Source: Kumtagia ephedrae
Lineage (GTDB): Bacteria; Pseudomonadota; Alphaproteobacteria; Rhizobiales; Rhizobiaceae
DNA: 64,000 nt
Direction of reading: 5' to 3'
Assembly (NCBI RefSeq): GCF_003012745.1
Contig: NZ_PXYK01000001.1
Location: 291,112 to 355,111, forward strand
The notes beneath the pieces are model-generated. The model had not been told where the DNA came from, ran no database searches, and worked only from the letters and a program-made list of their open reading frames with translations. How positions within the stretch are numbered: position 1 is the stretch's first letter; each line of letters starts with the position of its first letter. Of this stretch, positions 52,775-61,187 are shown in pieces. A program made the translations under genes and the position numbers.

Positions 52775-53470
52775 ATGGCTTACGGTGTCCGCCTCAAGGT
52801 GTGGGGCGACCATGCGTGTTTCACGCGGCCGGAAATGAAGGTGGAGCGCGTCTCCTACGACGTCATGACGCCCTCGGCTGCCCGCGGCATCCTCGAGGCG
52901 ATCCACTGGAAGCCGGCGATCCGCTGGGTGATTGACGCCATCCATGTGCTGAACGTCCCGCGTTTCCAGTCGATCCGCCGCAACGAGGTAGGCGGCAAGG
53001 CGCCGGCCGGCAAGATCAGGAGCGCGATGAAGCGGGGCGATCTCGAAGGATTGCAGATCCTCGTCGACGAGGACCGCCAGCAGCGCGCCTCGACGGTGCT
53101 GGTCAAGCCCGCCTATGTGATCGCCGCGCATTTCGCGCTGACGGACAAGGCGGACGGCGACGACACCGAGGGCAAGCACCTCGACGTCTTCAACCGCCGC
53201 GCCCGGCGTGGCCAATGCTTTCACCAGCCCTGCCTCGGCACGCGCGAATTCGCCGCCAGCTTCGAACTGGTGGAGCCCGGCGAGCCGACGCCCGGGCCCG
53301 CGCCGGCCGACCGGACATCGCAACTCGGCTTCGGCACGCCGCGCGACCTCGGCTTCATGCTGTGGGACATAGACCAGGCCAGCGGCAAGCCGTCGCTGTT
53401 CTTCCGGGCGACGCTCGCCGACGGCGTGGTGCAGGTGCCGCGGCCGGGTTCGCCGGAGGTGCGCGGATGA
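52775..53470 (+). CDS. cas5: Cas5c (Cas5d), pre-crRNA processing endoribonuclease of type I-C
   Basis: A 231-residue RAMP protein. In type I-C, which lacks Cas6, Cas5 cuts the pre-crRNA and stays on the 5' handle in Cascade. Marks: VRLKVWGDHACFTRPEMKVE at the N-terminus, the diagnostic YDVMTPSAARGILEAIHWKP, FQSIRRNEVGGKAP, and REFAASFELVEP near the end, with LGFMLWDID close to the C-terminus. Length is typical. A GGGGGTGGGG-type Shine-Dalgarno precedes the ATG. Stop overlaps the cas8c start (ATGA). Confidence 0.95.
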   Translation: MAYGVRLKVWGDHACFTRPEMKVERVSYDVMTPSAARGILEAIHWKPAIRWVIDAIHVLNVPRFQSIRRNEVGGKAPAGKIRSAMKRGDLEGLQILVDEDRQQRASTVLVKPAYVIAAHFALTDKADGDDTEGKHLDVFNRRARRGQCFHQPCLGTREFAASFELVEPGEPTPGPAPADRTSQLGFGTPRDLGFMLWDIDQASGKPSLFFRATLADGVVQVPRPGSPEVRG

Positions 53471-55316
53471 GCATCCTGGCCTCGCTGGCGCGCGCCTACG
53501 ACCGGCTGCCCGATGCGCCGCCGTTCGGCTATTCCAGCCAGAACGTCGGGGTCATCGTCGGCCTGAAGGACGACGGCTCGGTGGCGAGCGTCACGCGCTG
53601 GCAGGACGGCGAGGGCAAGAAACGCAAGCCGCGGCCGATGCTGGTGCCGCAGCCGGTGAAGCGCACGGCCGGCATCGCGCCGAACTTTTTATGGGACAAG
53701 ACGTCATACGTGCTCGGGGTGACCGCTGGCGTGGACAAGCGCACGGCCGAAGAGCATGCCGCCTTCAAGGATCGGCACGAGAAGGTTCTTGAGGGCACGG
53801 ACGATCCCGGCTTGAAGGCACTGCTGCTGTTTCTGCGGGCGTGGACGCCGGACCGGTTCGTCGCGCCGGACTGGACCGACGAGATGCGCGACCAGAACGT
53901 GGTTTTCGCGTTGGAGAGCGACCGGCTGGACAAGGTCTGGCTCCACGGCCGTCCGGCGGCCAAGGCCTTGTGGACACGGGTGGCCGGCGGCGCGGCGGCC
54001 GATGCGCAGGTCTGCCTGGTCACGGGAGAACCAGGACCCGTGGCGCGACTGCACCCGGCCATCAAGGGCGTCTGGGGAGGCCAGTCGTCGGGCGGATCGA
54101 TCGTCTCCTTCAACCTCGACGCCTTCACCTCCTACGGCCACGAGCAGGGCGACAACGCGCCAATCTCGGAGGCCGCGGCCTTCGCCTACACGACCGCGCT
54201 CAACCGCTTCCTCGAACGCGGCAGCAGGCACCGCATCCAGATCGGCGATGCCTCGACGGTGTTCTGGGCGATGCGTCGCGGATCGAAGTGGCGGAGGAGG
54301 CGGAGGGCCTGTTCTTCGGTGTGTTCGGTAACGCGGGGCCGGCTGAAACCGAAGAAGCGGAAGTCAAGAAAATCAGCATCCTGCTGGAAAGGCTGAAAAA
54401 AGGCGAGCCGCTCGACAAGCTCGATCCAGAACTGACAAAAGGCGTGCGCTTTCACGTGCTCGGCCTCGCTCCGAACGCGGCCCGAATCTCTATCCGGTTC
54501 TATTTCGACGATGATTTCCACGAATTGGTGAAGAACTATCAGGACTACGTGGCGGACTTGCGCTTTGAACCACGTGCCGCAGATCGGCGCATCACGATTT
54601 ACAATCTCGTTCTTCGCACTGCGCCCGTCCGCGGTGATCAAAACAACCAGATCAAGTTCGACGGCGAACAGATTTCACCATTATTGGCGGGCGAACTGTT
54701 CCGGTCGATCCTGACTGGCGATCGCTTCCCGCGTGCCTTGCTCGCGCAAATTCTCATGCGCGTGCGCACCGACCATCTTCTGGACAGCCTGCGAATTTCG
54801 ATGATCAAGGCGGTCATTGTGCGTGACATGCGCAAGGAAGGCCGCCTGCCAAGGGAGGACTATCTCGTGCGTTCTGATCCTGACGATCCCAATCCGGCCC
54901 GCCGTCTTGGCAAGCTGTTCGCACTGCTAGAGCGTGCGCAACTCGCCGCGCTTGGTGACAAGATCAATGCCACCGTAAAGGACAAGTATCTCGGCACCTG
55001 CGCGGTAACGCCCGCCCAGATATTCAGCAAGCTTATCCGGAACGCAGAAGAGCATCATCTGAAACGGCTGCGGAACGGCCATTCCGACGCAGAATGGATC
55101 AAGGATGCCGACCACGCACGCCGGGTGGGCGCCGCAATCAGCAGGGATACTGGACGACTGGCCGCGACGTTTGCCGACAGCTTTCCAAAGCAGCATTCGG
55201 ACGAAGAGCAGGGCTTTTTTCTGATTGGCTACTACCAAGAGCGCTTCGGCAGCCGGAAGGCCGACGATGGCGGCGATCCGGCCGATGACGACCAGACCAA
55301 TGACGGGGAGGAATAA
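53467..55316 (+). pseudogene. cas8c: Cas8c (Csd1), large subunit of type I-C Cascade, frameshifted
   Basis: Reading from the ATG at 53467, the protein is normal for 268 residues (SILASLARAYDRLPDAPPFG, TSYVLGVTAGVDKRTAEEHA, VSFNLDAFTSYGHEQGDNAP, EAAAFAYTTALNRFLERG) and then, just after STVFWA near 54270, shifts into Arg-rich nonsense ending at 54396. The true continuation lies in the -1 frame: DASRIEVAEEAEGLFFGVFG, HVLGLAPNAARISIRFYFDD, ending at 55316. A single missing base in TGGGCGATGCG (expected TGGGCGG- or similar) explains it; restored length is about 616 residues, normal for Cas8c. No slippery heptamer is present. Full-length Cas8c is therefore probably not made, unless this is a sequencing error. 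The 3' part still encodes a separable Cas11c. Confidence 0.88.
54867..55316 (+). CDS. Cas11c, small subunit translated from inside cas8c (predicted)
   Basis: In type I-C systems the Cascade small subunit Cas11c is made from an internal start in cas8c (established for the Desulfovibrio system). Here a GTG at 54867, in the correct Cas8c 3' frame, is preceded by AAGGGAGG with an 8-base spacer, one of the best Shine-Dalgarno sequences in the operon. The product is 149 residues, rich in helices (RRLGKLFALLERAQLAALGD, PAQIFSKLIRNAEEHHLKRL, RVGAAISRDTGRLAATFADS) with an acidic C-terminal tail. It lies entirely downstream of the frameshift, so it should be made even if Cas8c is not. An ATG at 54801 is an alternative start. 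Confidence 0.6.
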   Translation: MRSDPDDPNPARRLGKLFALLERAQLAALGDKINATVKDKYLGTCAVTPAQIFSKLIRNAEEHHLKRLRNGHSDAEWIKDADHARRVGAAISRDTGRLAATFADSFPKQHSDEEQGFFLIGYYQERFGSRKADDGGDPADDDQTNDGEE

Positions 55317-55319
55317 CCA

Positions 55320-56219
55320 ATGGTCGCGATCAAGAACCGCTACGACTTCGTGTACCTGTTCGATGTCAAGAACGGCAATCCGAATGGCGATCCGGACAAC
55401 GGCAATATGCCGCGCATCGAACCCCAGTCGCAAAAAGGCCTGGTCACCGATGTCAGCCTCAAGCGCAAGGTCCGCAACTATGTCGAACTGGTGAAGGGCG
55501 GCCAGCCTCCCCATGCGATCTACATGCAGGAGCGGGCGGTACTCAACAACCAGCACAAGAAGGCATACGATGCTTTAGGCATCCCACCCGAAACAAAGAA
55601 ATTGCCTAAGGACAACGGCAAGGCGCGCGAGCTGACCCGCTGGATGTGCACAAACTTCTTCGACATCCGCGCCTTCGGAGCGGTCATGACAACGGAGGTA
55701 AATGCCGGCCAGGTGCGCGGACCGATCCAGATGACCTTCGCCGAGTCGATCGACACGATCGTTCCGCAGGAAGTTTCGATTACACGCTCATCTGTCACGA
55801 ACGAACGCGACGCCGAGAAGGAGCGGACCATGGGGAGGAAACACATCCTGCCTTATGCGCTCTATCGAAGCCATGGCTTTATTTCGGCCAGTCTGGCGGG
55901 GGACGAAACGAAGGGCACCGGCTTTTCCGAAGAAGACCTCGATCTTTTCTTTGAGGCTCTCTGCAACATGTTCGACCATGACCGATCAGCCGCGCGCGGC
56001 GAAATGAATGCCTGCAAGCTGATCGTTTTCAAGCATGCCCTGCCATTGGGCAATGCACGCACGCAGGACCTCTTCGCGCGCGTTGGGATCAGTAAGAAGG
56101 ATGGCGTAGTGCTGCCCCGCGCCTTCTCGGACTACAACGTGACTATCGATCGCGAGAACCTGCCCTCCGGGATCGAGATCATAGAGCCTTGCTCAGGCCA
56201 CGGCCATGGAACTGGCTGA
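55320..56219 (+). CDS. cas7: Cas7c (Csd2), crRNA backbone subunit of type I-C Cascade
   Basis: A 299-residue RAMP protein that polymerises along the crRNA. Diagnostic motifs: YDFVYLFDVKNGNPNGDPDN (the NGNPNGDPD signature), GLVTDVSLKRKVRNYVEL, WMCTNFFDIRAFGAVMTTEV, GQVRGPIQMTFAESIDTIVP, ERTMGRKHILPYALYRSHGF and ALCNMFDHDRSAARGEMNAC. The frame is intact. It starts 3 bp after the cas8c stop and its last 14 bp overlap cas4. Its codon use is slightly less GC-rich than in cas1 and cas2. Confidence 0.96.
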   Translation: MVAIKNRYDFVYLFDVKNGNPNGDPDNGNMPRIEPQSQKGLVTDVSLKRKVRNYVELVKGGQPPHAIYMQERAVLNNQHKKAYDALGIPPETKKLPKDNGKARELTRWMCTNFFDIRAFGAVMTTEVNAGQVRGPIQMTFAESIDTIVPQEVSITRSSVTNERDAEKERTMGRKHILPYALYRSHGFISASLAGDETKGTGFSEEDLDLFFEALCNMFDHDRSAARGEMNACKLIVFKHALPLGNARTQDLFARVGISKKDGVVLPRAFSDYNVTIDRENLPSGIEIIEPCSGHGHGTG

Positions 56220-56856
56220 CGACCCCACCCCGCTGTCCGCCCTGCAGCACGCCGTCTATTGCCTGCGCCAGGCGGCGCTGATCCATGTCGAGCGCGCCTG
56301 GGCGGACAACCGCTTCACCGCCGAGGGCCACGTCCTGCACGCCGTCGCCGACAGGGGCGGGCGGCGGCTGGCGCGCGGCGTGCGCCGCGTCATGGCGCTG
56401 CCGGTCGCCTCGAAGCGGCTCGGCATCGCCGGCACGGCCGACCTGGTCGAGTTCCACGCGGGCGCCGACGGCACGGAGGTGCCGTATCCGGTCGAATACA
56501 AGCGCGGCAAGCCGAAGCAGCACCGCGCCGACGAAGTGCAGCTCTGCGCCCAGGCGCTGTGCCTGGAGGAAATGACGGGCGCCGCCGTGCCTGAAGGGGC
56601 GCTGTTCTACGCCGAGACCAAGCGCCGGCTCGCCCTCCCCTTCGACGCCGGACTGCGCCGCCTGACGGAAGAGACGGCGATGGCCCTCGCCGAGGTCCTT
56701 GCCTCCGGCGTCACGCCGCCGCCGACCACGCGCCGGGAGCGGTGCCGGGCCTGCTCGCTCAAGGAGATCTGCCGGCCCGACGCGGTGGCGCGGCCAGTGA
56801 AGGCATGGCGCGCGCGCATGGTCTCGCGCCTTCTCGCAGAAACGCCCGCGCTGTGA
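56206..56856 (+). CDS. cas4: Cas4 exonuclease, spacer-acquisition factor
   Basis: A 216-residue RecB-like, iron-sulphur nuclease that selects PAM-containing prespacers for Cas1-Cas2. The first cluster Cys lies in AVYCLRQAALIHVERAWADN (residue 19) and the other three in RCRACSLKEICRP (about 180-189), framing a 4Fe-4S cluster. The nuclease core shows GIAGTADLVEFH (metal Asp), PVEYKRGKPKQHRADEVQLC (the E-x-K of RecB motif III) and QALCLEEM (QxxxY-like). It overlaps cas7 by 14 bp and cas1 by 4 bp. Confidence 0.94.
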   Translation: MELADDPTPLSALQHAVYCLRQAALIHVERAWADNRFTAEGHVLHAVADRGGRRLARGVRRVMALPVASKRLGIAGTADLVEFHAGADGTEVPYPVEYKRGKPKQHRADEVQLCAQALCLEEMTGAAVPEGALFYAETKRRLALPFDAGLRRLTEETAMALAEVLASGVTPPPTTRRERCRACSLKEICRPDAVARPVKAWRARMVSRLLAETPAL

Positions 56857-57887
56857 GAAAACTGCTCAACACGGTCTACGTCACCACCGAAGGTGCTTCG
56901 CTGCGCAAGGACGGCGAGAACCTCGTCGCCGAGATCGAGGGCGCGGAGCGGGCGCGCGTGCCCTTGCACATGCTCGCCTCCGTCGTCGCCTTCGGCCCCA
57001 TCCTCCTGTCGCCCGCCCTCATAGGGGCCTGCGCGACGGCAGGCATCTCGATCGCGCTGCTCGACCGCAACGGCCGCTTCCAGGCGCGGGTCGAGGGGCC
57101 CGTGACCGGCAACGTCCTTTTGAGGCGCGCGCAATACCGCGCCTCCGACACGCCGGAGGGTATCGTCCGCTCGATCGTTGTCGGCAAGGTCGCCAACCAG
57201 CGCTCGGTGTTGATGAGGGCACTCCGCGACCATGGCGACGATTTCGACGCCGCCGGGCGTGGGGCCGTATCGGCGGTCGTGGAGCGGCTGGCATATATCC
57301 TGCGCCGCGTCGAGCTCGCCGACGACGGGCTGGACCGGTTGCGCGGCTCCGAGGGCGAGGCCGCCAACCTGTACTTCTCGGTGTTCGACCACCTCATCCG
57401 GGCGCCGGAGGCCGGGATGCGCTGGACCGGGCGCTCGCGCCGGCCGCCGCTCGATCCGGTCAACGCGCTCTTGTCCTTCCTCTACACTCTGCTGACGCAT
57501 GACTGCCGCAGCGCCTGCGAGAGCGTCGGCCTCGACCCGGCGGTCGGATTCCTGCACCGGGACCGCCCAGGCCGGCCGAGCCTGACCCTCGACCTGATGG
57601 AAGAGCTGCGGCCGGCGCTGGCGGACCGGCTGGCGCTGTCGCTGATCAACCGGCGCCAGTTGCGCGCCGGCGATTTCGAGACCCGCGAAGGCGGCGCCGT
57701 GCTGCTCACCGACGAGGCGCGCAAAACCGTGCTCGGCGCCTGGCAGGAGCGCAAGAAGGAGGAGCGGCAGCATGCCTTTCTGGAAGAGAAGGCGCCGCTG
57801 GGCCTCGTGCCCTATCTGCAGGCGCAGATGCTGGCCCGGCACCTGCGCGGCGATCTCGATACCTATCCGCCATGGTTCTGGAAATAG
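56853..57887 (+). CDS. cas1: Cas1 integrase (type I-C)
   Basis: A 344-residue metal-dependent integrase that inserts new spacers together with Cas2. Starts with GTG in a GTGA overlap with cas4 (VRKLLNTVYVTTEGASLRKD). The catalytic triad is visible: Glu in GSEGEAANLYFSVF (about residue 167), His in VGFLHRDRPGRPSL (about 235) and Asp in LDLMEELRP (about 248). The YLQAQMLARHLRGDLDTYPP C-terminus is typical of I-C Cas1. Frame intact, so adaptation genes look functional. Confidence 0.97.
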   Translation: MRKLLNTVYVTTEGASLRKDGENLVAEIEGAERARVPLHMLASVVAFGPILLSPALIGACATAGISIALLDRNGRFQARVEGPVTGNVLLRRAQYRASDTPEGIVRSIVVGKVANQRSVLMRALRDHGDDFDAAGRGAVSAVVERLAYILRRVELADDGLDRLRGSEGEAANLYFSVFDHLIRAPEAGMRWTGRSRRPPLDPVNALLSFLYTLLTHDCRSACESVGLDPAVGFLHRDRPGRPSLTLDLMEELRPALADRLALSLINRRQLRAGDFETREGGAVLLTDEARKTVLGAWQERKKEERQHAFLEEKAPLGLVPYLQAQMLARHLRGDLDTYPPWFWK

Positions 57888-57893
57888 TCCGCC

Positions 57894-58184
57894 ATGCTCG
57901 TGCTCGTCACCTACGATGTCGCCACCACCGAGAAGAAGGGCACCGCCCGGCTGCGCGCGGTGGCCAAGGCCTGCCGCGACTTCGGCCAGCGCGTGCAGTA
58001 TTCGGTTTTCGAGATCGAGGTCGACCCTGCCCAGTGGACCCGGCTCAAGGCCCGTCTGGAAGCCATCATCGATCCGGAGTTCGACAGCCTGCGCTACTAC
58101 CATCTGGGCTCGAACTGGCAGCGCAAGGTGGAGCACGTCGGCGCCAAGCCCGCCGCCGATCTCGGCGGCACGCTGATCGTGTGA
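57894..58184 (+). CDS. cas2: Cas2, spacer-acquisition dimer
   Basis: A 96-residue ferredoxin-fold protein that forms the Cas1-Cas2 integration complex. Motifs: [20 protein letters not shown] (Asp in YDV), [20 protein letters not shown] and [15 protein letters not shown]. Starts 6 bp after cas1 and ends 216 bp before the first repeat, last in the cas operon. Confidence 0.97.
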   Translation: MLVLVTYDVATTEKKGTARLRAVAKACRDFGQRVQYSVFEIEVDPAQWTRLKARLEAIIDPEFDSLRYYHLGSNWQRKVEHVGAKPAADLGGTLIV

Positions 58185-58400
58185 GCCTGCGGCGCGGGCA
58201 AGCACGGCCCTCGGCCGAACCGGCGCGAACCCGCAGCGTGCCGGCGAGGTCCGGGCGGTTCGCGCCCGCGCCTGGTCCTTGAAATCGTGAGGAAAATTTT
58301 GGGTGGCGACCGATCGAACGACGATCGCGTCCGCATTGACGGTCGCTTCGCGGTATCAACCCCTTTTGTCGAGGCTTGGGAATGGGTTACATGGCCCACA
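58185..58400 (+). promoter_or_regulatory. CRISPR leader
   Basis: 216 bp between cas2 and the first repeat. It contains an AT-rich block (GAGGAAAATTTTGGG, about 58288-58302) and ends in TGGGTTACATGGCCCACA directly against repeat 1. Position, the best-preserved repeats at this end (1-4) and the degenerate far end all mark it as the leader, where transcription starts and new spacers enter. Confidence 0.75.
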
Positions 58401-59530
58401 GTCGCCCCTCGCGCGGGGGCGTGGATCGAAACCGGCGCAGCACCGGGAATTCCCAAGGCCGATCCATCGTCGCCCCTCGCGCGGGGGCGTGGATCGAAAC
58501 TACGCCAATCTGCACAAGCCGGGACTGGCTGCGGGTCGCCCCTCGCGCGGGGGCGTGGATCGAAACACTTCGTGTGCCGCCGCGGCGCAGGCGCGCATGG
58601 TCGCCCCTCGCGCGGGGGCGTGGATCGAAACCTCTACGAGGGAACATGGAGGGTCACCGCGCTAGGGTCGCCCTCGCGCGGGGGCGTGGATCGAAACCTT
58701 GGCGATCGCCTTCGCGTCGGCGAGGCCGAGTGTCGCCCCTCGCGCGGGGCGTGGATCGAAACTTCGGCGGCGGCGCAGGCTGGCGGCGCACGCGGGGTCG
58801 CCCCTCGCGCGGAGGCGTGGATCGAAACTCGCGGGACAACATCACCATCGCCGCCGAGCAGGGTCGCCCCTCGCGCGGGGGCGTGGATCGAAACTACGGC
58901 AAGGCGCCGGACGCCTGGGAGCATCTCAGTCGCCCCTCGCGCGGGGGCGTGGATCGAAACCGTAGGCGTCGAAGGGGAAGAAGACGTGATCGCGGCGTCG
59001 CCCCTCGCGCGGGGGCGTGGATCGAAACTGGCGAACGGGCAGGATGTCCCCGAGGAGCTACTGTCGCCCCTCGCGCGGGGGCGTGGATCGAAACTTCGGC
59101 GGCGGCGCAGGCTGGCGGCGCACGCGGGCGTCGCCCCTCGCGCGGGGGCGTGGATCGAAACCAAACCGTCGAGATGCCGGTGTGGTGGGGGCTGCGTCGC
59201 CCCTCGCGCGGGGGCGTGGATCGAAACTGGAAGGTCGTCGAGGCGGTGGACCTCGAAAGCAGTCGCCCCTCGCGCGGGGGCGTGGATCGAAACTGGCGAA
59301 CGGGCAGGATGTCCCCGAGGAGCTACTGTCGCCCCTCGCGCGGGGGCCTGGTCGAAACTTGCGGACGATCTCGGCGATCTCGTAGTCGTCGAGATGTCGC
59401 CCCTCGTGCGGGGGCGTGGGTCGAAACCTTGCCGAATTCGGCGGGGCGGAGCTCTATCTGGATCGCCCCTCGGGGCGTGGATCGAAACGCCGATCCGGCG
59501 CTCGGCGGCGGCATGGCAAGGTCGCCCCTC
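58401..59530 (+). CRISPR. Type I-C CRISPR array, 17 spacers
   Basis: The consensus repeat is 32 nt: it begins GTCGCCCCTCGCGCGGGGGC and ends GTGGATCGAAAC, the I-C repeat type with its CCCC/GGGG hairpin and ATTGAAAC-like 3' handle. Full repeats start at 58401, 58469, 58535, 58600, 58667, 58732, 58797, 58863, 58929, 58997, 59063, 59130, 59196, 59262, 59328, 59396, a 27-nt one at 59462, and a 10-nt stub at 59521. Spacers are 32-37 nt. Repeats 5 and 6 lack one base; 7, 15, 16 and 17 have changes. Spacers 10 (59029-59062) and 14 (59294-59327) are identical; spacers 6 (58763-58796) and 11 (59095-59129) are identical except for one terminal base. Confidence 0.98.
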
Positions 59531-59621
59531 ACCAGCACTGCCCGGAACAAATAGCACTCGAGAGTGACCGCCTCGAAGCACGAGAGCAGTATCGACCCGG
59601 CAGCAGACCGAAGTGATATAA
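59531..59621. other. Junction DNA between broken array end and IS element
   Basis: 91 bp that is neither repeat nor spacer, starting right after the 10-nt repeat stub. No gene is recognisable. It separates the array from the IS, so the IS did not itself cut the last repeat at this end; an earlier deletion or insertion probably did. Confidence 0.5.
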
Positions 59622-60548
59622 GTGTCTGAATCGGAACGAGCGGCGTTGTTTCAGACCCTTGCGAGCCGTCGGGTGAGCATTCGGATGTTTGCGATGAAGA
59701 CCCAAGCCTGTGCGGATTCGATGGACCGCTCGAAGTCCTTGGCCAGTCTCCGGCATCTGCCCAGCCATGCGAAGGTTCGCTCGACAACCCATCGGCGCGG
59801 CAGGACTTCGAAGCCCTTGGCGGTGTCCGACCGCTTGACGATCTCCATCGTGAACTTTCCGATCTTTTGCAGGGCGCCCCGCAGTTTCGGCCCTGCATAG
59901 CCGCCATCGACGAAGACGTGGCGCAGCCACGGCCAGCGCGTGAGTATGGATTTCAGGACGGCGGGCGCACCGTCGCGGCCCTGGACGTCGGCGGCGTGAA
60001 CGACTACGCCGACCAGCAGGCCCAGCGTGTCGACGACGATGTGGCGCTTGCGGCCCTTGACCTTCTTGCCGGCGTCGAAGCCACGAACGCCGCCGCTTTC
60101 GGTGGTTTTCACGCTCTGGCTGTCGATGACGCCGGCCGTCGGGCTCGCCTCCCGGCCTTCCCGTTCGCGCGCCGCCATGACGAGTTCATTGTTGAGGGCA
60201 CGCAGCAATCCTTCGTCACGCCAGCGCCAGAAGTATTTCTGCACAGTCGAGAACGGCGGGAAGTCCTTCGGCAACAGGCGCGCCATGCTCCGCCCGACGA
60301 GGCCATGTAAAGCAACGCGTTCACCACCTCGCGCAGGTCCGTCTTGCGGGCCCGCCCGATGCGGTTCGGCGCTGGCATCAACGGCTCGATCAGCCCCAAC
60401 TCCGCGTCCGTCAGTCGCTTGCGTAGCACGGGCAGCGCCGTTCATAGTGGGGGCGAGTGGTTTCGGTCCAGGGCATCATGGTCTCCGTCGAATCTCAGCA
60501 AGCCGACACAACCCGCTGAAATCACTCACTTCTTTTTGGAGCGGACAC
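59622..60548 (-). mobile_element. IS5-family insertion sequence (IS427-like)
   Basis: A 927-bp element. Ends: GTGTCTGAATCGG at 59622 and, on the other strand, GTGTCCGCTCCAA from 60548 inward; aligned in register they share about 20 of 33 positions, including GTGTC and TTTCAG (positions 28-33). TAA flanks both ends (59619-59621 and 60549-60551), consistent with a short target duplication at a TA-type site. The transposase frames run leftward within it. Confidence 0.8.
59651..60429 (-). CDS. IS5-family transposase, split over two frames
   Basis: A DDE transposase in two overlapping frames. The first, from 60429, encodes MLRKRLTDAELGLIEPLMPA, then RARKTDLREVVNALLYMASS and GGAWRA. The second frame continues at LLPKDFPPFSTVQKYFWRWR, TAGVIDSQSVKTTESGG (first Asp), GRKRHIVVDTLGLLVGVVVH, VFVDGGYAGPKL (second Asp), and RRWVVERTFAWLGRCRRLAK (Glu). 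The switch lies near 60280, after GGAWRA. Many IS427-group elements use programmed frameshifting to make one protein, so two frames alone do not prove decay; if no slippery site is used here it is inactive. Functional only in transposition of this IS. Confidence 0.8.
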
Positions 60549-60551
60549 TAA

Positions 60552-61187
60552 GAGGGACGGGAGACCGGGGGAGTGCGCGTCGAGAACCGAAAGTGTGTGC
60601 CTAGGAACGAGAACCGGATAGTTGGCGCGGGAGTTGGTGGAAAATCGGAGCCGCGCCAACCCAAGCCGCACGTTCGCCGCCCGCCCCTTCTCCGCCCACG
60701 ACCTCGAGGCGCCGCATACCACGCGATCCCGGTTAACCTGGTCTTTCGTTCGAGGAACGCAAACTCGTGCCGAGCTGATAGCCGCACCTGAAGCGTTCCG
60801 CGTCTCGATCGGGGAGGTCGAGGCTTCGCCGTTCAGCCGGAGCAAGACAACGTCCCTTCATCTTCCAAGCCATCCGATCGGCGCGTCGGATTTTTTGTGT
60901 TGGACCTTCACCTTCGCGGCTGCCGCTTACGGCTGCTTGCGGTGCTGACGCGACCGCGCCCAAGTGATTGCCCGCCGGCGCGGCGTCGAGGCCGATCTTT
61001 GGAGTTGCGATTATCTCTACCTCAACGGACTCCGTCACCGTCGGGACTAACAACAACTTCGATGCCTTCGGCGCTCTGCAAGCAGGCATCGACCTCCACA
61101 GCTCGTTGGGAATCCTCATCGCCGGCGGCTGCGGTTGCGATATTCAAGCTTTGACTATCGTATTGATATAATTGACGAAAATATGTT
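60552..61187. other. Gene-poor DNA between the IS and tRNA-Gln
   Basis: About 640 bp. No frame here resembles a known protein. A hairpin with a T-run lies at 60872-60896. The last part (61010-61170) is less GC-rich than the surrounding chromosome and has a short frame (CTATTG-type codons, residues VTVGTNNNFDAFGALQAGID) with no Shine-Dalgarno; I do not call it a gene. Confidence 0.45.
60872..60896 (+). terminator. Terminator-like hairpin right of the IS
   Basis: ATCCGA, 8-base loop, TCGGAT, then TTTTT. A short stem but a clean T-run on the plus strand. It does not follow any recognised gene, so it may terminate an unrecognised transcript or be residual. Confidence 0.5.

Noticed and set aside
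54262..54280. Programmed -1 frameshift joining the two halves of cas8c.
   Set aside because: TTCTGGGCGATGCG contains no X-XXY-YYZ slippery heptamer, and no such programme is known for Cas8c.
58287..59581. Open frames running through the CRISPR array with a periodic PLARGRGSK-type repeat, looking like a repeat protein.
   Set aside because: The period is the repeat-plus-spacer unit; it is a by-product of the 32-nt repeat and not a gene.
60968..61171. A 67-codon frame ahead of tRNA-Gln (GTNNNFDAFGALQAGIDLHS).
   Set aside because: No Shine-Dalgarno, no recognisable family and it ends against the tRNA; too weak to call a gene.
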